A stretch of 23,252 nt of DNA from Pelargonium x hortorum (Eukaryota > Streptophyta > Magnoliopsida > Geraniales > Geraniaceae): contig JAYMTJ010000110.1 in NCBI GenBank assembly GCA_036897525.1, forward strand, positions 1 to 23,252, written 5' to 3'. The notes under the pieces were generated by a model. That model was not told where the DNA came from. It saw only the letters and a list, made by a program, of their open reading frames with translations, and made no database searches. This document shows, in pieces, positions 1 through 6,211 of the stretch. Positions within the stretch are counted from its first letter, which is position 1. Each line of letters opens with the position of its first letter. The position numbers and the translations under genes are program-made.

Positions 1-603
1 TTGAGTTTATTTACTTAACGGTGTTAATGTATCAGTTAACTAGGGCTGACTAGGATGACACGTGGACATGTAAATCCTAGTCAGCCGCTGACGTGGATTA
101 TATGACATGAATTTTTCTATCTTCTAATTAAAAAAAAATTTCACCTAAACTAAAGACACAAACTTACGTGCGAAACCAAATATGGTATCCAATCTTTTGG
201 TACCCAAAGTTTCATTTTGTACCAAATCTAGTACCTACCGTCAATTCTAACTAACAGATCCGTTAGTTTGCTGACTTGGAAATTTAAAAAAATTAAAACA
301 AATCCAAAAACATACCAAAAATAAAGAAAACAAAGATAATCAGATCAAACACATTATTATTGTTGTGTTCTTGGTGTTCTTAATGCGTTCTTCATAAAAA
401 AAGACAACAAAATTAGATAAAACAAAACGCAATGAATTTAATTAAAATAAAATAAAATGCCTCCAATGATTTGTATCGGTACAAAAAACAAAGAAGACTG
501 ATTAAAGCCTATCACCAAAACACATTGTTTTTTTTGTTTTTTTGTTTTTTATGATTGAAACTCCAAAATGTAAATTTGAGGACAAAACAACAAAATCATA
601 TAA

Positions 604-706
604 CCACTGTCAAAAGAAACAAACCAAAACTAAATTCTCCATTGTGATTCCAACTAACACTCAACAAAAGCCACTGTCAAAAGCAACAAACCAAATCTAA
701 ATTCTC
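604..706. repeat. Direct repeat inside the long-TIR element
   Basis: A 36-base motif beginning CCACTGTCAAAAG and ending CTAAATTCTC occurs at 604-639 and again at 671-706 with only a few differences. It lies just upstream of the captured coding fragment and may be the duplicated 5' leader of the captured gene. Confidence 0.7.
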
Positions 707-726
707 ACAACCATTGTTCAAATTCC

Positions 727-1077
727 ATGGCTTCCTCCTCCCTCCCTCTCATCCTCTCTCCATTCTTTCTCTACCTCACCCACTCCTACGCCGCAAACCT
801 TCACCGGAGCCACCACCTCCTCCGACCATAGTTTCTCTCCCAACCCACACCCCTCAACACCACCACTCCACCAACCGTCTTCTTCAAAGTAACCAAACCC
901 ATTCAAGTCCCAGTAACCAAACCCCAAAATCCCTCATCGCCGAATCGGACGGTTCACCTACTCCCGACTCCCGTCGCCGAGCTCCGTCGTCACGGGCCGG
1001 AGGCCGGCCCGGGCAAACGATTGGTGGTGGAGCCAATCTCGCGAGGCCTTGAAGCTGAAGCACCTCGACATTTTTAG
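727..1077 (+). pseudogene. Captured gene fragment, probably the N-terminus of a peptide-N-glycanase A-like protein
   Basis: This is a GC-rich stretch unlike the AT-rich TIRs. An ATG at 727 in good context opens 34 codons with a secretory signal-peptide look (MASSSLPLILSPFFLYLTHS, then AANLHRS). A single in-frame stop at 829-831 follows. The same frame then stays open to the stop at 1075-1077. Just after the first stop it reads TPPTVFFKVTKPIQVPVTKP. That strongly resembles the 'PPT-x-FFEVTKPI-x-LP-x-TKPC' segment at the start of mature plant peptide-N4-(N-acetyl-glucosaminyl)asparagine amidase A proteins. Signal peptide, proline-rich spacer and this motif occur in the order expected for that family. 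The similarity stops near residue 72; the last ~45 codons (including VAELRRHGPEAGPGKRLVVE) are unrecognised and may be a second captured piece. The family match is from memory. Confidence 0.5.
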
Positions 1078-1686
1078 GGTTCCATTTTGCAATTTGCAGA
1101 GAAGAGAGATGGGTATGGATGTGAAAGAGGAAAAAGACGGAGAACGAATTCTAGATGAGTTTTAATTTTTCTAATTTTCATTTGTTTCATCTGAAATATT
1201 TTTGATTTGTTGTCTTTTTTGTTTTCAGAAGAACAATAAGAACACATTAAGAACACAAGAATAATAATGTGTTTATCTGATTATCTTTGTTTTTTATTTT
1301 TTTTGGTCTGTTTTTGGATTTTTTTTTAATTTTTTTAATTTTCATGTCAGCAAATTAACGGATCCGTTAGTTTGAATGGAAGGTAGGTACTAAATTTGAA
1401 ATAAAATGAAACTTTGGGTAACAAAAAATTGGGTACCAGATTTGATTTCGCACATAAGTTTGGGTACCAAATTTCCCTTTAACCCAACAAAAATTGAGGT
1501 ATAATTTTGTGTCTTTAGGTTTAGGTACAATTTTGTTTTTTTTTTAATTAGGAGACAAAAAAATCCACGTCATAAAATCCAAGTCAGCGGCTGACTAGGA
1601 TTTACATGTCCATTTGTCATCCTAGTTAGTCCTAATTAACTGATACATTAACACCGTTAAGTGAATAAACTCAATTGTTCAAAATC

Positions 1687-1745
1687 AAAAGTCCATGCAC
1701 TTATTTGTACAAATTGAAAGTTCATGTACTTATTTGTACATTTGG
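1687..1745. repeat. Two-copy tandem repeat of ~29 bp
   Basis: Two adjacent imperfect copies of AAAAGTYCATGYACTTATTT followed by GTACA lie at 1687-1715 and 1716-1745, just outside the right arm of the long-TIR element. A partial third copy (GTTCATGCAC) follows at about 1750. The origin is unknown. Confidence 0.6.
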
Positions 1746-1877
1746 CCATAGTTCATGCACCTAAATAGAGTTTGTCTCAATAAAAATTTAGATTCTAATT
1801 TGGGTTTGAGAATAATTTTGGATACTGACAGTACTTTTATAACAAAAAAAATATATATAAAAATAAAACAGGGGAAG

Positions 1878-1900
1878 TTTCACGCCCACCCGTATAAAAA
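1878..1900 (+). promoter_or_regulatory. Gene A core promoter: TATA box with a degenerate E2F-like site
   Basis: TATAAAAA at 1893-1900 lies about 80 bases before the first ATG of gene A. Its flanks (CGTATAAAAA, then TGTTGGATACATTT) match those of gene B, so the duplicated unit includes the promoter. The upstream TTTCACGC (1878-1885) corresponds to a perfect E2F-type TTTCGCGC in B, changed at one base here. Confidence 0.55.
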
Positions 1901-1980
1901 GTGTTGGATACATTTGGGAGGGTGTTTTCGCAGTGAAAGTGCACTCTCCCATTGAAAGCGATTCTTCTGCTACATCGTCA

Positions 1981-4963
1981 ATGGTCTGGTCTTCGATTAA
2001 TGCTCGGCATAGTGTAAATCTTGTTTTTTTCTTTTTTTGCTGGTGCGTACGAGAATTAATTGAAGGTTTTGTTTTTGCATCTGTCAGGTCTGCGTCTGCA
2101 ACAGCAGTTCTGCTGAAACCACAATGAGAAACCCTCTCGGTTTGAATCCTATTGATCACAAGAAGAAGAAAGTGAGATTATGCTAATTTCTCTGCACATT
2201 GTTGATTTACTCATTACAGCATTTGAATATATTCAGCACTAAAATGTTCTATATGTTTGTATCCTTTTTACCCAAATTTGTTTTCCTTTTCAATTTCCTT
2301 GCCCACCTGATTCACTAGACTAAAGTTTGTGTTTTTGTAGAAACCCAAATACCATTTTTGCTGTTTTTTCCCTCTATGTGAGAGTAAAAGATTTTGAAGT
2401 ATAACCCTAAAGGCCAATGTCTGTTTGGCTAATGTTTTGGTTTATTTGTGACTGTTATTATTCGTAGTCTTGAATGAACTTTTGTTTACAATAAGGTTGT
2501 GTTTGGTAACTAGTATTTCATTTGAAATTTGTCATTTGGAATTTGAAATGTTGTATGTCAAATACAGATGCAATATTTGCTAAATCGTCAAATTTCTGAT
2601 GACAATGTTAGAGTTGTCTTTTGAAATTTCATGATGTAGGCATGCTTTGAATGATATTGGATTTTGAGTTAGATCCGAATTTGAAGGTTATCCAAAGTTC
2701 CAAACTCTTGATTTGAGTCAAATCCAACATAAAAAAAAATCCCAAAGTTCTATTATTTTGATAATTTGATGCATATTCAGTGACGTGGAACTTTGTTTTT
2801 GCTATGGGGTAGTTTCTTCATATCTTTAATAGTCTCGTTGACCATTGAATTCGCTGTACTGATGATTGGGAGTTATTTGGAAACAGCAGGCTAAACCTTG
2901 TCCCCTGACGCGAGCACATAAAATTCTACCTCGCCTAGGATTGCATGCTTTTATCAAGTACCCTTTGTCCCATTCAGATGTGAAGACGGTATATGCAGTA
3001 CCCCCAAAACTTGTTATTGGATCAACGCGATTTCACATGGTTTTATGCACAGAAAAAGTATATCTAATTTCTCCATTTGCAGTCTATTTCTATTCCTTCA
3101 CATCAGTGTCGCCGTTATTTGTCGAGGAATGAAAAAATAGTTACTCTTGTTAACGAACGTGGGCATGAATACAAAGTGCATTTTCTTAGGAGGTCAAATC
3201 AACTGGCCTCTGGATGGATAAGGTTTTCTGCTCTAAACAATTTGTACGAGGGCGATTGTTTAGTTTTCCAGTCAATAGGATACTTCAAATTTAAGGTATT
3301 GGCAATACTCACTCTTGGTTGTCGGTAGATGTGCTATTGTATCTTTCTCACGCATGCTTTAGTTGGATCATTGTTTATCTCTTATGCTACAAAAGTAATT
3401 GAATGAAACATATACTTTACATGCCATATAGATTTAAAAAAATATTGTTAATCGGTAGATGTATGATCAGCTGAGATCAGACATATTTGGGTTGTAATTG
3501 CTGGTTTCTAACTTCTAAGTTACTTCTCTTGTTCACGTACATATATGTTTTCAAATCTTCCATCAAAATACCACATGTGTATTAGTCCATTTCCTTGTTT
3601 CTACTACTTCAATTTTGTTCCCCTATTATATCTTCTACTTTTCGGATACTCATTTGCAGGTTTTCATATTTAGAAAAAATGATTCAGCTGAATCAGACAG
3701 TACGAACACCAGTACACACGAATCGGATTCTGGTGAGCTAGAGCTCGTTGGCTTTCTCTTTGGCCGCTTAGATTTGTTATTTGAGAGTTCCATTTCTCTA
3801 AATCTCCAAATTTCAATTTATACATGCAGCAAATGATATAGATGAAGAAGATGAAGAAGATGAAGACCATGCCAGTACACATGAAACAAGTCCTGGTGAG
3901 CTAGAGCTTGTTGGCTTTCTCTTCAATTGCGTAGATTTGTGCTTTGAGAGTTTTATTTCTTCTAAATCTCCAAATTTCAAATTATCCAAGCAGCAAATGA
4001 TTTAACTGGAGCAGACAATGTTGATGCCTGTACACATGAAACTGGTTCTAGTGACCTAGAGATAGTTGGCTTTTTCTTTGGTTACCTAGATTCATTATTT
4101 GATTGTTTTGTTTCAACTAAACCCCCAAATTTCACGTTGTACTGCAGAAAATGATTCAGCTGGAGTAGACAGTACCAATGCCGGTACAGAGGAAACAGGA
4201 CCAGTTGAGCAATTCATGCGTGCAGCAAAAAAGCGTTGCCTTTCTCTTTGGTTACCTAGATTTGTTATTTGAGAGTTTCATTTCAACTTAGTTTCTAAAA
4301 TTTCAATTCATGCGTGCAGCAAAAAAGCGTCGGAAGACTTGTCCAAAACAAATCCCCGAAGAAAATATCGAGCAGTGTGAGGATATATTTTTGTGCACCG
4401 AGCAAGATGCCACATCACCAAGATCTTCTCTTGATTTTAAAGAAGTGAAGAAATTTGAAGATTTCAACATTGTTATCAATGGTTTGAATATAGATTCAGT
4501 GGTTTCCGAACAGGTTAGAATGGACTATTACAAGCTATGCCGCTCACAAAAGTCTTATCTGCACGACAATATTCTAAAGGATATCTACGACCCTAAGTGG
4601 GCTGCTAATATAATTTCTCGGATTGTTGACATAGCTAATGCCATCAAAGCTTGCAAATTGTCCACTCCTCCGACTGTTTATACGAGTTGGGACAAGATTC
4701 TGTATAGCTTTGAGGTATTGGGAATGAACGTTGAGTTCCTACGAGCTAGGTTGAGACGCCTAGGAAGGCTCTCTGTTGATTCAGAGGATGAAATGTTGAG
4801 GACACAAATAGTAGAAGCAAAACAGGAGTTACTAGATATCGAAGAGAAGATAACAACGCTTAAAGAGAAAAAAGAAGAGCTTGCTCTTGTAATAGTGGGG
4901 AAAAAGGCAATTCTCGATAGGAGAGAACAAAAGTTCCAGAAGGAGGCTATTGCTCCATGGTGA
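1981..4963 (+). CDS. Gene A: single-B3-domain protein with expanded linker exons
   Basis: Predicted nuclear DNA-binding protein of the plant B3 superfamily (At3g19184/Os01g0234100 type). Exons in one frame: 1981-2013 (MVWSSINARHS; exon 1 may instead end right after the ATG), 2088-2171 (ends IDHKKKK), 2890-2988 (RAHKILPRLGLHAFIKYP, start of the B3 fold), 3083-3295 (B3 core: VTLVNERGHEYKVHFLRR, then GWIRF and EGDCLVFQ), 3660-3732 (last B3 strand VFIFRKN plus linker), 3830-3895, 3994-4050, an optional unit from 4148, and 4320-4963. The last exon holds the conserved domain (FKEVKKFEDFNIVINGLNID, YYKLCRSQKSYLHD, GMNVEFLRARL) and a coiled coil ending APW. The product is about 422 residues without the 4148 unit. 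Relative to gene B it has lost seven residues of the coiled coil, one heptad. Residues equivalent to TGGFWLGLP in gene E have diverged. Exon boundaries are hand-predicted. Confidence 0.78.
2495..2729. mobile_element. Tourist-like MITE candidate in an intron of gene A
   Basis: Gene A has about 235 bases here that are missing from the matching intron of gene B, where ACAATAA runs almost directly into AAAGTTCTATTATTTTGAT. The insert begins GGTTGTGTTTGG, ends AAATCCAACA and is flanked by TAA (2492-2494 and 2730-2732). A 3-bp TAA duplication and a GG..TGTTTGG end suit a PIF/Harbinger (Tourist) MITE, though the terminal inverted repeat is weak. The insertion is younger than the A/B duplication, unless it was lost from B. 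Confidence 0.5.
3660..4319 (+). repeat. Tandem exon-intron repeat array of gene A (linker units)
   Basis: Exons start at 3660, 3830, 3994 and 4148, before the last exon at 4320, a spacing of 154-172 bp. Exons 2 and 3 are 66 and 57 nt, both entered and left in phase 1. Exon 1 joins the last B3 strand to the first copy of the linker peptide (NDSAESDSTNTSTHESDSG). Later copies read like ANDLTGADNVDACTHETGS; the second has an extra acidic run (EEDEEDEDE). Each intron begins GTGAGCTAGAG or similar, continues TTGGCTTTCTCTTTGG and ends ATGCAG or GCAG. The fourth unit's donor is altered (CCAGTTGAGC instead of CTGGTGAGC), so using the equivalent site would break the frame. Confidence 0.8.
4210..4330. 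repeat. Exact 27-bp duplication of the final acceptor region in gene A
   Basis: The 27 bases at 4304-4330, spanning the acceptor and first bases of the last exon (TTCATGCGTGCAGCAAAAAA), recur exactly at 4210-4236. There they replace the normal start of the preceding intron. The result is a decoy acceptor 94 bp upstream of the real one. Genes B and C lack it, so the copying happened after the A/B split. Confidence 0.85.
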
Positions 4964-5450
4964 ATGTGATCGAAAACCTTTTGTTTGTCAATATGAAGCA
5001 CAGAATTGCTGTGTGGCAGCGCAAGAGTGTGGTTTTTGGAACGACGTTCTGTTAGAGTTAGTAATTAGCTAGTAATTATCATCAGCATAATATTCTGTAA
5101 TGACTTGGTGGTGTTAAAACTTCTACTTATCTATGTTTCAGCTGTAATTTCTCAAGATCAATGTACTTGGTCCTTTCTCTTGCACGATTTCTTGTTGCAT
5201 CTACTCGTCTACTTAAGTTTGCATGTTGTGTGGCATTAGATTATGCAGAGAAGATGAAGTGTTGCTTATATGATAGCCTATCCGATGATCAGAAATCGGA
5301 TAGGCTACCATATAAGCAAAAAGAAGTTTGGTTGCTTCTTCCTTTTATTGATGTGAAAGTTATTTGTTTCTGGTTTTCAACTTCTAACATGAAATTTAGA
5401 CAGAGAAGAAAACAATGTATGTTCTCAAAAGACATACAACAAGTCTAGAA
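4964..5450 (+). other. Gene A 3' flank shared with genes B and C
   Basis: After the stop of gene A, sequence similar to the downstream regions of B (9478 to ~9990) and C (14329 to ~14990) continues for about 380 bases. The clearest block is ATGTACTTGGTCC, then TTTCTCTTGCACGATTTCTT and GTTGCATCTACT. It contains no convincing coding frame and is probably 3' UTR plus duplicated flank. A lacks about 65 bases present in B between CATCAGCATA and AATATTCTGTAATG. Confidence 0.55.
5264..5317. repeat. Near-perfect 23-bp inverted repeat (hairpin) downstream of gene A
   Basis: GCTTATATGATAGCCTATCC + GAT (5264-5286) pairs with ATCGGATAGGCTACCATATA + AGC (5295-5317), with one mismatch and an 8-base loop. 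Gene B has the left-arm region in diverged form (TATAGCCTAATTGATGATAA) but no right arm. In B the right-arm position holds about 85 bases that A lacks. The right arm therefore looks like an inverted local copy made during repair. Confidence 0.85.
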
Positions 5451-5768
5451 ATTCGGAGACGTTTGGATATAGGATCCTAACATTTGTAACCTTTGTGTTC
5501 CATATCGTACACAAGAAAACAACAAAGAGGAGCACGGAAAAATGCAGTTTCCAAACAAACAACGTGAAATTGACCTATAGAAATTAAACGAGTCAAATAT
5601 TCCGGGTGGTGTGTCAGGTTAAGTTAAATCATGTAATTTTGAACCAAATTGTTTAAACGTGTTAGCGTGCCATATCGTACCAATTCGCTCGTAAACCAGT
5701 TGTTTGTACCGTGTTTCTTAACCCATTTGATAATAGAGTCAAGTTTAGATTGATTTCCTTACGAAATA
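5450..5768. other. Intergenic A-B; left part of a probable old hAT-like relic
   Basis: There is no coding frame here. Together with 6012-6055 it looks like one older element split by the Stowaway insertion. The right part reads ACCCGAAATTGTCACCCCTA, which resembles the end of hAT-like non-autonomous elements (TAGGGGTGACAATT in reverse). The left part has degenerate GGGTTAAG/AACCCATTTGATAA-type text on the reverse strand. I could not find the left terminus. Confidence 0.35.
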
Positions 5769-6009
5769 CTCCCTCTGTCTCAAAATAAGTGTCCACATTT
5801 CTATTTTGAGAATAATTAAGGAGAAGTTAGTTAGTCTGGTAAGTTTACTATTGTATCATCGTGATCATATGTTGAGAGATCCTAACTAACGTTTTATAAG
5901 AGCATTATTGACAACTCATGCATAACTAATTTACTAGAAAATGAAATAAGACACTTATTTTAAGACAAAAATACAAATAAAAGTGGACACTTATTTTGGT
6001 TGAAGGGAG
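5769..6009. mobile_element. Stowaway MITE
   Basis: The element begins CTCCCTCTGTCTCAAAATAA + GTGTCCAC and ends GTGGACACTTATTTTGG + TTGAAGGGAG. The ends are inverted repeats of 27-28 bases, flanked by TA (5767-5768 and 6010-6011). CTCCCT ends, a TA target duplication and a 241-bp length are typical of Stowaway MITEs, which are mobilised by Tc1/mariner-type transposases. It has no coding capacity. It lies about 90 bases upstream of the gene B promoter. Confidence 0.9.
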
Positions 6010-6098
6010 TACTAGACATTCAATCCGACTCAAAATCAACCCGAAATTGTCACCCCTATTTGAGATTAAATTAAGACACCAAAAAAAAAAGGGGGAAG

Positions 6099-6141
6099 TT
6101 TCGCGCCCACAAGATTTTAAGATAAATTTCGCGTATAAAAA
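6099..6141 (+). promoter_or_regulatory. Gene B core promoter: E2F-type site and TATA box
   Basis: TTTCGCGC at 6099-6106 matches the plant E2F/DP consensus TTTSSCGC exactly, and a second TTTCGCGT lies at about 6127-6134. TATAAAAA at 6134-6141 is about 70 bases before the ATG at 6212. The equivalent promoter of gene A has TTTCACGC, one base off. E2F control would imply S-phase-linked expression; that is inference from the motif only. Confidence 0.5.
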
Positions 6142-6211
6142 CTGTTGGATACATTTCGGAGGAAGTCGTGTTTTCACAGAGAAACAAATTGATTCTTCTG
6201 CTCCATTTTCA

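Larger units (their letters stand above)
1..1675. mobile_element. Non-autonomous long-TIR DNA transposon (Mutator-like/Pack-MULE type)
   Basis: The first ~430 bases reappear as their reverse complement at about 1208-1675. Both ends share a start like TTGAGTTTATT, then the blocks ACTTAACGGTGTTAATG and AAATCCTAGTCAGCCGCTGAC, and further in the 'GGATCCGTTAG' region. By eye the arms are about 85% identical, with one indel of roughly 45 bases. The interior (~430-1200) has no transposase, so the element is non-autonomous. Long TIRs around a captured gene piece fit Mutator-like Pack-MULEs; that family assignment is inference. The left arm begins at base 1, so the true end and target-site duplication may lie outside the window. 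It sits about 300 bases upstream of gene A and is absent upstream of gene B, so it may have altered A's promoter. Confidence 0.75.

Noticed and set aside
1-1675. Reading the inverted ends as LTRs of a retroelement
   Set aside because: The two ends are inverted rather than direct repeats, and there is no primer-binding site, polypurine tract or polymerase text.
1788-2159. Minus-strand open frame of 123 codons over the gene A promoter and first exons
   Set aside because: It overlaps well-supported + strand exons and splice sites and shows no domain.
4964-5450. Conserved 3' flank of A, B and C as an extra gene
   Set aside because: Frames are broken differently in the three copies and indels ignore codons. 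It fits a duplicated 3' UTR and flank.
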